Source: Methylobacterium sp. Leaf104
GTDB lineage: Bacteria > Pseudomonadota > Alphaproteobacteria > Rhizobiales > Beijerinckiaceae
Length of the DNA stretch: 64,000 nt
Reading direction: 5' to 3'
Assembly (NCBI RefSeq): GCF_001422885.1
Contig: NZ_LMMZ01000001.1
Coordinates: 248,753 to 312,752 of the forward strand
Position numbers and translations under genes: made by a program. This document shows, piece after piece, positions 28,042 to 39,296 of this stretch; positions within the stretch are counted from its first letter, which is position 1; each line of letters starts with the position of its first letter. The notes beneath the pieces were generated by a model that was not told where the DNA came from, searched no databases, and saw only the letters and a list, made by a program, of their open reading frames with translations.

Positions 28042-28431
28042 TCAGACGAACTGGTTCAGGCCGGGGATCGCGCCGACGATCGGTCCCATCACGTCCTCGC
28101 CGGCCTTCTCGCGGCCATAGGCGAACAGCTCCTGGCCGAGGGGCTGCATCTGGCCCATCGGCACGCCGGCCGACATCAGCTTCTGGCCCAAGGCCATGAC
28201 GCCGCCGCCGCCCATCATGCCGCCGAGCATGCCCATCAGGCCGCCGCCGCCCTCGCCGGCATTGGACTCGGCGATCGCGGTCTCGGATCCCGGAAGGGCG
28301 CCGAGCAGCTGGCTCACTTCGGTGGCGGGTCCCTCCTTCTGGAGGAAGGCCAGGATGTGGCCGATGGCGGTCTGGGCCGTCGCGGCATCGAGGCCGGTCC
28401 GGGTCGTGACGCGGGCGATCAACTCTTCCAT
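28042..28431 (-). CDS. DUF2267-like protein with Gly/Met-rich centre
   Basis: 129 codons. The first 50 residues are helical and resemble DUF2267-type proteins ([36 protein letters not shown]). Residues about 60-78 are a Gly/Met-rich segment ([18 protein letters not shown]), then a helical tail. There is no signal peptide. The divergent neighbour, a DUF853 ATPase, carries a similar [13 protein letters not shown] stretch near its own C-terminus. Function unknown. Confidence 0.7.
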   Translation of the reverse strand: MEELIARVTTRTGLDAATAQTAIGHILAFLQKEGPATEVSQLLGALPGSETAIAESNAGEGGGGLMGMLGGMMGGGGVMALGQKLMSAGVPMGQMQPLGQELFAYGREKAGEDVMGPIVGAIPGLNQFV

Positions 28432-28622
28432 CTCAAACGGGCTCCTGGGTGGCCGTGTGTTCCGCGCGGCCGGGATTGCTGCTCGGTCGGGATGTTGTCC
28501 TTCCGGCCTCGCCGCCCCGAAATCAAGGCCGGCCCGCGAAGCGCTGGAAAATGCCGCGGTCGCGGCCCATAACCGTCAAGGTCGATGCCGCCCTGCCGGC
28601 CGGCGAAGGGGAGCGGACGGTC

Positions 28623-30158
28623 ATGCAGGACGATGGCACGATCCTGGTCGGCAAGGCGCCGCTGAAGGATGGAGGCCTAAAGCCCGAGGGCCTGACCCTC
28701 CGGCTCGCCAATCGCCACGGTCTGGTGGCGGGGGCCACCGGCACCGGCAAGACGGTGACCCTTCAGGTGATGGCAGAGGGCTTCTCCAATGCCGGGGTGC
28801 CCGTCTTCGCTGCCGACATCAAGGGCGACCTCTCGGGCCTCGCGGTGGCCGGCGAATCGAAGCCGGTCTTCGTCAAGCGCGCCGAGGAACTGGGCATCCC
28901 CTACGAGCCCGACCGGTTCCCGACCATGTTCTGGGACCTGTTCGGAGACCAGGGTCACCCGATTCGCTGCACCGTCATCGAGATGGGACCGCTGCTGCTC
29001 GCGCGCCTGCTGGAGCTCAACGATACCCAGGAGGGCGTGCTCAACATCGCCTTCCGGGTCGCCGACGACAACAAATGGCCGGTCCTCGATCTCAAGGACC
29101 TGCGCGCCCTGCTCCTCTATCTCACCGAGAACCTGAAGGCGGTCTCGGGCCAGTACGGCAACGTCTCGGCGGCTTCGGTCGGCGCCATCCAGCGCCAGCT
29201 CCTGATGCTGGAGAACCAGGGCGCCAACCGATTCTTCGGCGAGCCGGCCCTCGATCTCAATGACTTCATGCGGGTCGATCGCGAGGGGCGCGGCATCGTC
29301 AATATCCTTGCCGCCGACAAGCTGATGCAGCGGCCCCGGCTCTACGCTTCGTTTCTGCTCTGGATGCTCTCAGAGCTGTTCGAGCAGCTGCCCGAGGTCG
29401 GCGACCTCGACAAGCCGAAGCTGGTGTTCTTCTTCGACGAGGCGCACCTGCTGTTCGACGACGCTCCGAAGGCCCTCCTTGATGCGGTGGAGCAGGTGGT
29501 ACGCCTCATCCGCTCGAAGGGGGTCGGCGTCTACTTCGTCACGCAAAACCCCCTCGACGTGCCGGAATCGGTCCTCGGCCAGCTCGGCAACCGGGTGCAG
29601 CACGCGCTGCGTGCCTTCACTCCGCGTGATCAGCGCGCCGTGAAGGCCGCCGCCGAGACGTTCCGCCAGAATCCTGGCTTCGACGTCGCTCAGGCGATCA
29701 CCGAGCTCGGCGTCGGCGAGGCGCTGGTGAGTTTCCTTGAGGCCAAGGGGACGCCCTCGATCGTCGAGCGCGCCCTGATCGCCCCGCCACAGGGGCGCGT
29801 CGGTCCGATCACCCCAGCCGAGCGCGCCGAGCTCATCGCAAAGAGCCCGGTGCGGGGCAAGTACGACCAGTCGGTCGACAACGAGAGCGCCTACGAAATG
29901 CTGGCCGCCCGCAAGGGCCTCGACGGCGCCGGCACGGAGGGGGCCGAGCCTGCGGAGGGGGGGCTGGGTGGCATGCTCGGCGGCTGGCTCGGGGGCGTCC
30001 TCGGCTCGAAACCCACGGGCAAGGGCGGTCGTCGTCCGGCCCCGGGCCTCGCCGAGCAGGTCCTCGGCAATGCCGCCCGCTCCATGGCCCGCAAGGTCGG
30101 GACCGAGGTAGGGAACGCGATCCTGCGCAATGTGCTGGGTGGGCTCAAGAAGCGCTAG
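28623..30158 (+). CDS. DUF853 family HerA-like ATPase (YjgR-like)
   Basis: 511 codons. A P-loop NTPase of the HerA/VirB4-like group: [21 protein letters not shown] contains Walker A (GATGTGKT), [15 protein letters not shown] is Walker B, and [15 protein letters not shown] is the sensor segment. The C-terminus is Gly-rich ([16 protein letters not shown]) before a basic tail. The biological role of YjgR proteins is not settled; they are expected to move nucleic acid or peptide. The ATG at 28623 is preferred because a GGGGAG ribosome-binding site precedes it and homologues begin there; 28551 is an alternative. Confidence 0.85.
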   Translation: MQDDGTILVGKAPLKDGGLKPEGLTLRLANRHGLVAGATGTGKTVTLQVMAEGFSNAGVPVFAADIKGDLSGLAVAGESKPVFVKRAEELGIPYEPDRFPTMFWDLFGDQGHPIRCTVIEMGPLLLARLLELNDTQEGVLNIAFRVADDNKWPVLDLKDLRALLLYLTENLKAVSGQYGNVSAASVGAIQRQLLMLENQGANRFFGEPALDLNDFMRVDREGRGIVNILAADKLMQRPRLYASFLLWMLSELFEQLPEVGDLDKPKLVFFFDEAHLLFDDAPKALLDAVEQVVRLIRSKGVGVYFVTQNPLDVPESVLGQLGNRVQHALRAFTPRDQRAVKAAAETFRQNPGFDVAQAITELGVGEALVSFLEAKGTPSIVERALIAPPQGRVGPITPAERAELIAKSPVRGKYDQSVDNESAYEMLAARKGLDGAGTEGAEPAEGGLGGMLGGWLGGVLGSKPTGKGGRRPAPGLAEQVLGNAARSMARKVGTEVGNAILRNVLGGLKKR

Positions 30159-30188
30159 GGCGTCGGGCGCCGACGTGAAGCGCCAGCA

Positions 30189-30217
30189 TTGACAAATTAC
30201 CCCGTCACCGCCTATCC
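30189..30217 (+). promoter_or_regulatory. Promoter of the rplU-rpmA operon
   Basis: TTGACA at 30189-30194, a 17-bp spacer, and CTATCC at 30212-30217. This is the best consensus promoter in the window and implies a leader of about 158 nt before rplU, long enough for an autoregulatory RNA structure. Confidence 0.65.
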
Positions 30218-30381
30218 ACCGCCTCTCGCGCGGCTTCCTCGACGAAGTCCGCGCGTTTCGCGTTCGCGCTCGGCCCAGGCGACAAGCCCCGATCCGGTGT
30301 CGCGGATGACCTGAACAAGAAGACGGTCCAGATTCGCCGCGAGGCGCGCCGGAGGCCGGCAGAGAACACGAAGAGAGAACG

Positions 30382-30696
30382 ATGTTCGCAGTCATCAAGA
30401 CGGGCGGCAAGCAGTATCGCGTTGCCGCCAACGACACCATCACGATCGCCACCCTCGAAGGCGAGGCCGGCTCGGCCGTCACCTTTGGTGACGTGCTTCT
30501 GTTCACGAACGGCGAAGGCGCCACTCAGGTCGGCGCGCCGCTGCTCTCGGGCATCAGCGTCACCGGCGAGATCGTCAGCCACGGTCGCGACGCGAAGGTC
30601 ATCGCCTTCAAGAAGCGTCGCCGCCAGAACTCCCGCCGCAAGCGGGGCCACCGCCAGCACCACACGGTGGTCCGCATCACCGGCATCAGCGCCTGA
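30382..30696 (+). CDS. rplU: 50S ribosomal protein L21
   Basis: 104 codons, the normal L21 length. Begins MFAVIKTGGKQYRV and contains the basic FKKRRRQNSRRKRGHRQ segment that contacts 23S rRNA. First gene of the rplU-rpmA pair, 39 bp before rpmA, with a strong promoter about 165 bp upstream. Confidence 0.97.
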   Translation: MFAVIKTGGKQYRVAANDTITIATLEGEAGSAVTFGDVLLFTNGEGATQVGAPLLSGISVTGEIVSHGRDAKVIAFKKRRRQNSRRKRGHRQHHTVVRITGISA

Positions 30697-30735
30697 CGAT
30701 CCGACCTGAGATCCAAGAATTCGGAGTAATTCCCC

Positions 30736-32188
<1,453 letters not shown>

Positions 32189-32264
32189 GGGGAGGCGGCA
32201 AGCCCTTGTGCGAAGGGCGACCGGTCGTCACAAGCGGACCACCGTCCTCCCGCCGACGCTGCCG

Positions 32265-33401
32265 ATGACCTCCGACGTCCAGATCCCCAACCTCCAAGAC
32301 TTCCGCCGCATCGTCATCAAGGTCGGCTCGGCTCTCCTCGTCGATCGGACGCGCGGGCGCCTGCGCCATGCGTGGCTGAGCGCGCTCGCCGAGGACATCG
32401 CAGACCTTCATGCCAACGGGGCCGACGTGCTCGTGGTCTCCTCCGGTGCCATCGCGCTGGGACGCACGGTGCTCGGCTACCCGCCCGGTACCCTGCGCCT
32501 GGAGGAAAGTCAGGCGGCGGCGGCCGTTGGGCAGATCGCCCTGGCGCGGCACTGGTCGGAGGCTTTGGGATATCACGGCATCGCGGCCGGCCAGATCCTG
32601 GTGACGCCGCAGGACACTGAAGAGCGCCGGCGCTACCTCAATGCCCGTGCCACGGTGCTGAAACTTCTCGAGGTGCGGGCCGTGCCCGTGGTCAACGAGA
32701 ACGACACGGTCGCCACCAGCGAGATCCGCTACGGCGACAACGACCGCCTCGCCGCCCGCGTCGCGACGATGATCGGCGCAGACGTGCTGGTGCTGTTCTC
32801 GGACATCGACGGCCTCTACACCGCGCCGCCGCATACCGACCCGGACGCGCGTCACCTCCCTCTGATCGAGCGGATCACCCCCGAGATCGAGGCCATGGCC
32901 GGCGGTCCCGCCTCGGAGCTCTCGCGCGGTGGCATGCGCACCAAGGTCGAGGCGGCCAAGATCGCCGCGAGCGGCGGCACTCACATGATCATCGCCGATG
33001 GGCGTGAGAAGAACCCGCTGCGCACCATCCTCCGGGGCGGACGCTGCAGCTGGTTCCTGTCCGGCTCGAACCCGGTCACCGCCCGAAAGAGCTGGATCGC
33101 CGGATCCCTGGAGCCGCGCGGCATCCTCACCGTCGATGCCGGCGCGGCGCGTGCCCTCCAGGGCGGCGCGAGCCTGCTGCCGGTTGGGGTCACCAAGGTC
33201 CAGGGCGGTTTCGGTCGGGGCGACGCGGTGGTGATCCGCGACGAGGGCGGGCGAATCCTGGGACGGGGCCTCGTGGCCTATGACAGCGACCAGGCCCTGC
33301 GCATCATCGGCCGGCCGAGCCGTGAGATCGCAGATCTTCTAACCCACCCCGGCCGTGCCGAGATGGTGCATCGCGATGACCTCGCCATGGTAGGGGAATA
33401 G
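32265..33401 (+). CDS. proB: Glutamate 5-kinase
   Basis: 378 codons. Catalyses ATP-dependent phosphorylation of glutamate, the first step of proline synthesis. The amino-acid-kinase domain opens [14 protein letters not shown] and contains [18 protein letters not shown] and [16 protein letters not shown]-terminal PUA domain (from about residue 285) is present, as in the full-length bacterial enzyme. ATG at 32265 gives the expected N-terminus. proA follows after 100 bp. Confidence 0.96.
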   Translation: MTSDVQIPNLQDFRRIVIKVGSALLVDRTRGRLRHAWLSALAEDIADLHANGADVLVVSSGAIALGRTVLGYPPGTLRLEESQAAAAVGQIALARHWSEALGYHGIAAGQILVTPQDTEERRRYLNARATVLKLLEVRAVPVVNENDTVATSEIRYGDNDRLAARVATMIGADVLVLFSDIDGLYTAPPHTDPDARHLPLIERITPEIEAMAGGPASELSRGGMRTKVEAAKIAASGGTHMIIADGREKNPLRTILRGGRCSWFLSGSNPVTARKSWIAGSLEPRGILTVDAGAARALQGGASLLPVGVTKVQGGFGRGDAVVIRDEGGRILGRGLVAYDSDQALRIIGRPSREIADLLTHPGRAEMVHRDDLAMVGE

Positions 33402-33501
33402 CTGATCTGTCAGCGGGAATGCTTGTTTCGACCGTATCCGGCATGGCATGACGGGCGGGAACACATGGCGGCCGCGCCCCATTTCCGGGACGGTCGCGAG
33501 G

Positions 33502-34809
33502 ATGAAGGCCGTGCCCGTTCTGAACCTGCGAACCGATTTCGTGCCCCCCGGCGACCTCTCCGAGGAGATGAACGCCATCGGCCGGCGCGCCCGCGCCGCC
33601 GCCCGGCAGATCGCCCTCGCTCCAGCTCAGACCAAGGACACGGCCCTGCGCCTGATCTCCGAGCGCCTGCGCGCCGAGCGGGACGGTATCTTGGCGGAGA
33701 ACGCCCGCGACGTGGAGGCGGCTCGCGCCGCCGGCCAGACCCAGGCGCTCATCGACCGGCTCACCCTCGATGTGGTCCGCCTCAACGGCATCGCGGACGC
33801 GGTGGCCAAGATCGGCGCGCTGCCCGATCCCGTCGGACGGCAGGTGGCGGCGTTCGAGCGGCCCAATGGCCTGCTGATTGAGCGCATCGCCGTGCCCCTG
33901 GGGGTGATCGGCGTCATCTTCGAGAGCCGGCCCAACGTCACCGCCGATGCCGGCGCGCTCTGTCTCAAGGCCGGCAACGCGGCGATCCTGCGGGCGGGCT
34001 CGGACAGCCACCGCTCCGCGATGGCCATCGCCCACGTCATGCGCGCCGGACTGGAGGAGGCGGGCCTGCCCGCGGACGCCATCCAGATCGTGCCGACGCG
34101 CGACCGCGCAGCGGTGGGTGCGATGCTGACCGGCCTCGACGGCGGCATCGACGTCATCGTACCCCGCGGCGGGCGCGGCCTCGTGGAGCGGGTGCAGGCG
34201 GAAGCCCGCGTGCCGGTCTTCGCGCATCTCGACGGCATCTGCCACGTCTACGTGGCGGCGGGTGCCGACCTCGAGATGTCCCGGACCATCGTCCTCAACA
34301 GCAAGATGCGGCGCACCGGCATCTGCGGCGCCGCCGAGACCCTGCTGGTCGACCGTGCCTGCGCCGCCACACATCTGGCGCCCCTCGTCTCCGCTCTGCT
34401 GGCGGCGGGCTGCGCCGTGCGCGGCGACGCCGCCACCCAGGCCGTCGACGACCGGGTCACCGCCGCCACCGAGGCCGACTGGCGCACCGAGTATCTCGAC
34501 GCGATCATCGCGGTGCGCGTGGTCGACGGCCTCGACGCCGCGATCGAGCACATCGAGACCAACGGCTCGCACCACACCGACGCGATCATCACCGACGACA
34601 TGGCCGAGGCGACCCGCTTCCTCGCCGAAATCGATTCGGCGATCGTGACCCACAACGCCTCGACCCAGTTCGCCGACGGCGGCGAGTTCGGCTTCGGAGC
34701 GGAGATCGGGATCGCCACGGGTCGCATGCATGCGCGTGGGCCGGTGGGCGTCGAGCAACTGACCACCTTCAAGTACCGCGTCCACGGGAACGGGCAGACC
34801 CGTCCTTGA
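33502..34809 (+). CDS. proA: Glutamate-5-semialdehyde dehydrogenase (gamma-glutamyl phosphate reductase)
   Basis: 435 codons. Reduces gamma-glutamyl phosphate with NADPH, the second proline-synthesis step. The aldehyde-dehydrogenase-like fold shows [19 protein letters not shown] and the catalytic Cys in [12 protein letters not shown]. It closes with [19 protein letters not shown], the ProA signature. The start ATG at 33502 was chosen over 33448 because homologues start near this point. Confidence 0.96.
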   Translation: MKAVPVLNLRTDFVPPGDLSEEMNAIGRRARAAARQIALAPAQTKDTALRLISERLRAERDGILAENARDVEAARAAGQTQALIDRLTLDVVRLNGIADAVAKIGALPDPVGRQVAAFERPNGLLIERIAVPLGVIGVIFESRPNVTADAGALCLKAGNAAILRAGSDSHRSAMAIAHVMRAGLEEAGLPADAIQIVPTRDRAAVGAMLTGLDGGIDVIVPRGGRGLVERVQAEARVPVFAHLDGICHVYVAAGADLEMSRTIVLNSKMRRTGICGAAETLLVDRACAATHLAPLVSALLAAGCAVRGDAATQAVDDRVTAATEADWRTEYLDAIIAVRVVDGLDAAIEHIETNGSHHTDAIITDDMAEATRFLAEIDSAIVTHNASTQFADGGEFGFGAEIGIATGRMHARGPVGVEQLTTFKYRVHGNGQTRP

Positions 34810-34834
34810 TGCGGGGCTTCCCGATCCGTCCGGA

Positions 34835-34860
34835 CCCCGATGCGCCTTGACGCATCGGGG
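34835..34860 (+). promoter_or_regulatory. Hairpin that encloses the nadD start codon
   Basis: CCCCGATGCG-ccttga-CGCATCGGGG is a perfect 10-bp stem with a 6-nt loop, 26 bp after the proA stop. The nadD ATG (34840-34842) lies inside the left arm. It could end proA transcripts, block nadD translation, or both. No in-frame ATG, GTG or TTG alternative lies just downstream, and a stop codon lies upstream, so the start is forced to be here. Confidence 0.6.
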
Positions 34861-35463
34861 CCGGCGCACCTGCCCCCCATCGCGCCGGGCCTGCGCATCG
34901 GCCTCTATGGCGGCTCCTTCAACCCGGCCCATCTCGGGCATCGGCATGTCAGCCTCGTTGCCCTGAAACGTCTGCGTCTCGATCGCGTCTGGTGGATGGT
35001 GACGCCGGGCAATCCACTGAAGGACCGGGGCGAGCTCGCGGCCATCGACCGGCGGGTGCAGCGGGCAGACCGCGTCGCCCATCATCCCCGCATCGCGGTG
35101 ACGGATTTCGAATCACGGATCGGCGCGCGCTACACCCGCCAGTCCCTGCGCTTCCTCACCCTCCGCAACCCGTCGGTGCGCTTCGTTTGGATCATGGGCG
35201 CCGACAGCCTCGCGACATTTCATCGCTGGCGGGGATTTTCCGAGATCGCGAGCCTGATGCCGATCGCGATCATCGATCGGCCGGGCTTCACCCTGACCGC
35301 ACCGGCCGCCCGTGCGGCCCGGGCCCTCGGGCGCTGGCGCATTCCGGAGCCGGAGGCGCCGACCCTGGTCGATCGGCCGGCCCCTGCCTGGGTCTTCCTG
35401 CACGGGCCGCGCTCGACCCTCTCCTCGACGGCGCTGCGGGCCAGCACGGAAAGCGGCGCATAG
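34840..35463 (+). CDS. nadD: Nicotinate-nucleotide adenylyltransferase
   Basis: 207 codons. Transfers AMP to nicotinate mononucleotide in NAD synthesis. The nucleotidyltransferase motif GLYGGSFNPAHLGHRH (about 20-35) is clear, with the second motif SSTALR near the C-terminus. Its start codon lies within a perfect hairpin following proA. Part of the conserved proB-proA-nadD-rsfS-rlmH run. Confidence 0.95.
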   Translation: MRLDASGPAHLPPIAPGLRIGLYGGSFNPAHLGHRHVSLVALKRLRLDRVWWMVTPGNPLKDRGELAAIDRRVQRADRVAHHPRIAVTDFESRIGARYTRQSLRFLTLRNPSVRFVWIMGADSLATFHRWRGFSEIASLMPIAIIDRPGFTLTAPAARAARALGRWRIPEPEAPTLVDRPAPAWVFLHGPRSTLSSTALRASTESGA

Positions 35464-35526
35464 GCCGGTCATGGAAAAGGCAAGAGCCACATTCCACTTT
35501 ATCCGCATACAGGGTACGATCACGGG

Positions 35527-35970
35527 ATGACGATGGCGATTGCAGGAACCCAGACGCTGAACGACGCGGCCCACACCGGATCCTCAGGCTCCGACGACTC
35601 CACCGACCGGAAGATCGACGATCTCCGAAGCTTGGCCCTCGACTGCCTCGAAGACATGAAGGCCGAGGAGACGATCGAGATCGATCTGATGGGCCGGACC
35701 TCCTTGGCCGATACCATGATCATCACGTCCGGCCGCTCCCAGCGCCACGTCGGCGCCATCGCCGACCGGGTCCTGCAGGAGATGAAGTCGAAAGGACTCG
35801 GCACCGCGCGCGTCGAGGGTCTCCCGGCCTGCGACTGGGTGCTGATCGATGCCGGCGACATCATCCTGCACATCTTCCGCCCGGAGGTGCGCGGCTTCTA
35901 CAATCTCGAGAAGATGTGGGGTGCCGACCGTCCCACCAGCGACCGTCCCCTCTCCGCCCTGGCCGATTGA
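35527..35970 (+). CDS. rsfS: Ribosomal silencing factor RsfS
   Basis: 147 codons. RsfS binds ribosomal protein L14 on the 50S subunit and prevents subunit joining during starvation. The core (LRSLALDCLEDMKAEE; ADTMIITSGRSQRHVGAIAD; DWVLIDAGDIILHIFRPE) is typical. A Ser/Asp-rich leader of about 25 residues precedes it. rlmH follows 16 bp later. Confidence 0.94.
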   Translation: MTMAIAGTQTLNDAAHTGSSGSDDSTDRKIDDLRSLALDCLEDMKAEETIEIDLMGRTSLADTMIITSGRSQRHVGAIADRVLQEMKSKGLGTARVEGLPACDWVLIDAGDIILHIFRPEVRGFYNLEKMWGADRPTSDRPLSALAD

Positions 35971-35986
35971 GCACCGGCGCCGCTCC

Positions 35987-36487
35987 GTGCGCCTCCTCGT
36001 GGCGGCGGTCGGTCGCCTGAAACCCGGTCCCGAACGCGATCTCGCCGCCCGTTACCGCGAGCGCGCCGCGCAAGTGGGTCGCGGTCTCGGCTTCCCCGCT
36101 TGCGACATCGCCGAAATCCCGGAGAGCCGGGCGCGTCGTGCCCAGGACCGCGCCGCCGAAGAGGGGCTCGCGATCCTCGCGCATGCGACCGCCGGTGCGG
36201 TGCTGGCGGTCTATGACGAGCGCGGGCGCTCCGACCTCACCAGCGAGACCATCGCGACGCGCGTTGGCGGCTGGCGCGATGCCGGCCGCTCGATCCTCGT
36301 CCTCGCCATCGGAGGGGCCGACGGCCTCGACCCCGGTGTACGGAACCGGGCCGAGCTCGCCCTGTCCTTCGGTGCCGCCACCTTGCCGCACGGGCTTGTG
36401 CGCGTCCTCGCCCTGGAGCAGGTGTATCGCACGCTGACGATCCTTGCCGGCCACCCGTACCACCGCGGAAACCTCGACGAGCGATGA
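35987..36487 (+). CDS. rlmH: 23S rRNA (pseudouridine1915-N3) methyltransferase RlmH
   Basis: 166 codons from a GTG start. A SPOUT-fold methyltransferase modifying helix 69 of 23S rRNA. Typical segments are VRLLVAAVGRLKPGPE, LAIGGADGL and LALEQVYRTLTILAGHPYHR, with the C-terminal trefoil knot and the conserved YH near the end. The stop overlaps the next ATG as ATGA. The GTG start is chosen because it gives the family N-terminus and normal length. Confidence 0.95.
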   Translation: MRLLVAAVGRLKPGPERDLAARYRERAAQVGRGLGFPACDIAEIPESRARRAQDRAAEEGLAILAHATAGAVLAVYDERGRSDLTSETIATRVGGWRDAGRSILVLAIGGADGLDPGVRNRAELALSFGAATLPHGLVRVLALEQVYRTLTILAGHPYHRGNLDER

Positions 36488-37836
36488 ATCCGGCGACGCG
36501 ACGCAGGCGAGACGGCATGAGAGGCGGCCTGCTGGCGCTCGCGCTTCTCGCCACGCTGCTCCCCCCGCCGGTCGCACTCCGCGCGGAGGAGCCGGCGACG
36601 CCGGAGGCGGTCCAGAAGGCCCTCGAGGAGAAGACCCGCCGGGCCGAGAACCTCCGGCGCATCGAGGAGGCGCTGGCCGCCAGCACCGGGGTGCGCGCCA
36701 AGTACGAGGCGGAGATCGCCAGCATCGGCGGCGACCGGGCCAAGCTCAACGCTGCCCTCGTCGACGCCGCGCGTCAGGCGCAGGCCACCGAAGTGCGCAT
36801 GAGCCGCCTGGAGGAGCGCCTGAAGACACTGGGCGCCAGCGAGGCGGCCCTGCGGCGGTCGTTGGACTCCCGGCGCGGCGTCATCGCCGAGATCCTGGCG
36901 GCTCTCCAGCGGATGGGGCGGCGCCCGCCACCGGCCGTGCTGGTGCGGCCGGAAGACGTGCTCGCGGTGATCCGGACCTCGATGCTGCTCGGCGCCGTGG
37001 TGCCAGAACTGCGTGGCGAGGCCGAGACCCTGGCGGGTGACCTCACCGAACTCGTCAGGCTGAAGGGGCTCATCGCTTCCGATCGCGAAGGTTTGACCAA
37101 CGATTTGGCCAACTGGGCCCGCGAGCAGCAGCGCCTGAACGCCCTGATCGCGGCGCGGCGCACCCGCCAAGCCGAGATCGAGAGCGGATTGGCCGCGGAG
37201 CGGACCCGAACCGCCGAACTCTCCGTCCAGGCGCGCAGCCTCAAGGACCTCCTCGACCGGATGGAAGGGGAGGTCGCCTCCGCCCGCCGCGCGGCCGAGG
37301 AGGCCCGGGCGGCCGAGACCCGCGAGGCCCGCGCGACACAGGAGCGCTTCGCCGCCGCAGGCGCTCGGGATCCGGCCCGGCTGGCGCCGAAGGTGCGCTT
37401 CGTCGATACCCGTGGCGACCTGCCGCGTCCGGTCAGCGGTGCGCTCCTGCGCAGCTTCAACCAGCCCGACGGCAACGGTGGCACGACCCGCGGCATATCG
37501 CTCGCGACCCGGCCGAAGGCCGTGGTTTCGTCACCGGCCGATGGCTGGGTGTCCTTTGCCGGGCAGTTTCGCTCGTATGGGCGTCTCTTGATCATCAACG
37601 CCGGCGATGGCTACTATCTCTTGTTGGCGGGGATGGACCAGATCAACGTCGAGGTCGGCCAGTTCGTGCTCGCGGGCGAGCCGGTGGCGGCGATGGGGGA
37701 GAGCGGGACCGGCGCCGATGCGGCGGCCGGCGATCGCGGCGATCCGGTCCTGTACGTAGAGTTCAGAAAAGACGGCGGCTCCATCGACCCGGAGCCTTGG
37801 TGGGCGAAAAGCCCCAGCGAGAAGGTTCGCGGATAA
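36484..37836 (+). CDS. EnvC-like murein hydrolase activator with degenerate LytM domain
   Basis: 450 codons. A signal peptide (to about residue 33) is followed by two long coiled-coil regions (about 40-110 and 185-290), then a C-terminal LytM/M23 domain. All zinc ligands are lost: the HxxxD segment reads GISLAT, and the final HxH motif reads VLYVEFR. This is the EnvC pattern, a non-catalytic activator of periplasmic amidases at division sites. Its ATG overlaps the rlmH stop, and its TAA shares a base with the ctpA ATG (TAATG). The partner amidase is not in this window. Confidence 0.88.
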   Translation: MNPATRRRRDGMRGGLLALALLATLLPPPVALRAEEPATPEAVQKALEEKTRRAENLRRIEEALAASTGVRAKYEAEIASIGGDRAKLNAALVDAARQAQATEVRMSRLEERLKTLGASEAALRRSLDSRRGVIAEILAALQRMGRRPPPAVLVRPEDVLAVIRTSMLLGAVVPELRGEAETLAGDLTELVRLKGLIASDREGLTNDLANWAREQQRLNALIAARRTRQAEIESGLAAERTRTAELSVQARSLKDLLDRMEGEVASARRAAEEARAAETREARATQERFAAAGARDPARLAPKVRFVDTRGDLPRPVSGALLRSFNQPDGNGGTTRGISLATRPKAVVSSPADGWVSFAGQFRSYGRLLIINAGDGYYLLLAGMDQINVEVGQFVLAGEPVAAMGESGTGADAAAGDRGDPVLYVEFRKDGGSIDPEPWWAKSPSEKVRG

Positions 37837-39158
37837 TGCGCAAGGTTTCCCTCGTTCTGCTCGGCGCGTTCATCGGCGTCGGGTCCTCCATGGTGGCGAC
37901 CCAGACCCGCCTGCTCTCCGGGACCAGCGCGGTCGCGGCTTCCGCCGAAACCTACCGCCAGCTCAGCCTGTTCGGCGACGTGTTCGAGAAGGTGCGCACC
38001 GACTACGTCGAGAAGCCGGACGAGGCGAAGCTGATCGAGGCGGCCGTCAACGGCATGCTGACTTCCCTCGATCCGCATTCGAGCTACATGGATTCCAAGA
38101 GCTTCCGCGACATGCAGGTGCAGACCCGCGGCGAGTTCGGCGGCCTCGGCATCGAGGTCACGATGGAGGACGGCCTGATCAAGGTCGTGACCCCGATCGA
38201 CGACACCCCCGCCTCGAAGGCCGGCATCCTCACCAACGACGTCATCACGCAGATCGACGAGGATCAGGTCCAGGGCCTGACCCTGAACCAGGCCGTCGAC
38301 AAGATGCGCGGACCGGTGAACTCCCCGGTGAAGCTGAAGATCAGCCGCAAGGAGTCGAAGGACCCGATCGAGGTCACGCTCAACCGCGACGTGATCAAGA
38401 TCAAGCCCGTGCGCTCCCGCGCCGAGGGTGGCGACGTCGGCTACATCCGCCTGACGCAGTTCAACGAGCAGACCTTCGACGGCCTGCGCGCGGCGATCGA
38501 CAAGCTGAACACCGATATCGGCGCCGACAAGCTCAAGGGCTACGTACTCGACCTGCGCAACAATCCCGGCGGTCTCCTCGACCAGGCCGTGATGGTGTCG
38601 GACGCCTTCCTCGACCGTGGCGAGATCGTCTCTACCCGGGGCCGCAACCCGGACGAGACCCAGCGTTTCTCGGCCAAATCCGGCGACCTGACCAAGGGCA
38701 AGCCCATCGTCGTGCTGGTGAACGGCGGGTCCGCTTCGGCTTCCGAGATCGTGGCCGGCGCCCTGCAGGACCACAAGCGCGCCACGGTGCTGGGCACGCG
38801 CTCGTTCGGCAAGGGCTCGGTGCAGTCGATCATCCCGCTCGGCGGCAGCGGTGCCCTGCGTCTGACCACGGCGCGCTACTACACGCCGTCGGGCCGCTCG
38901 ATCCAGGCCAAGGGCATCGAGCCGGACCAGGAGGTCCTGCAGGAGGTGCCCGACGAGTTGAAGGGCAAGGACGAGACCAAGGGTGAGGCCGGCCTGAAGG
39001 GGCACCTCAAGCAGAAGGACGTCGAGGAGCGCGGCGGTTCGTCCGCCTACGTTCCGCCGGACCCGGCCAAGGACAAGCAGCTCATCGCCGCCTTCGATTT
39101 CCTGCGCGGCATCCAGAAGGGTGCGGCCAATACGCCGAAGGCGGCCGTCCCGAACTGA
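37836..39158 (+). CDS. ctpA: Carboxy-terminal processing protease (S41 family)
   Basis: 440 codons. A periplasmic serine protease with N-terminal signal/anchor (residues 1-30), PDZ domain (about 95-175) and S41 catalytic domain. The catalytic Ser is Ser301 in GGSASASEI and the general-base Lys is Lys326 in RSFGKGSVQ. Such proteases control cell-wall hydrolases and process exported proteins. It is translationally coupled to the EnvC-like gene, which suggests joint control of peptidoglycan turnover. A long hairpin follows the gene. Confidence 0.94.
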   Translation: MRKVSLVLLGAFIGVGSSMVATQTRLLSGTSAVAASAETYRQLSLFGDVFEKVRTDYVEKPDEAKLIEAAVNGMLTSLDPHSSYMDSKSFRDMQVQTRGEFGGLGIEVTMEDGLIKVVTPIDDTPASKAGILTNDVITQIDEDQVQGLTLNQAVDKMRGPVNSPVKLKISRKESKDPIEVTLNRDVIKIKPVRSRAEGGDVGYIRLTQFNEQTFDGLRAAIDKLNTDIGADKLKGYVLDLRNNPGGLLDQAVMVSDAFLDRGEIVSTRGRNPDETQRFSAKSGDLTKGKPIVVLVNGGSASASEIVAGALQDHKRATVLGTRSFGKGSVQSIIPLGGSGALRLTTARYYTPSGRSIQAKGIEPDQEVLQEVPDELKGKDETKGEAGLKGHLKQKDVEERGGSSAYVPPDPAKDKQLIAAFDFLRGIQKGAANTPKAAVPN

Positions 39159-39195
39159 ACTGGATCCGCCTCGCCTTAGCGAAGCGTTAACCATG

Positions 39196-39236
39196 ACGGC
39201 CCCCAATGTCGGTTCAGGACCGACGCTGGGGGCCGT
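39196..39236 (+). terminator. Long hairpin downstream of ctpA
   Basis: ACGGCCCCCA at 39196-39205 pairs with TGGGGGCCGT at 39227-39236; inside, GTCGGT pairs with ACCGAC around a TCAGG loop. The two stems (10 and 6 bp) are joined by a 2x2 internal loop. No T-tract follows, so it may be a terminator, an mRNA-stabilising element, or both. Confidence 0.6.
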
Positions 39237-39296
39237 CGCCGTTTCGGCCATAACCCCGACGATCGTCGGTCCGGGAGCCTGGGGAAGCGGCTGCGC

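Noticed and set aside
36484..37836. Active M23 metallopeptidase
   Set aside because: All zinc ligands are absent, so an EnvC-type activator is the better call.
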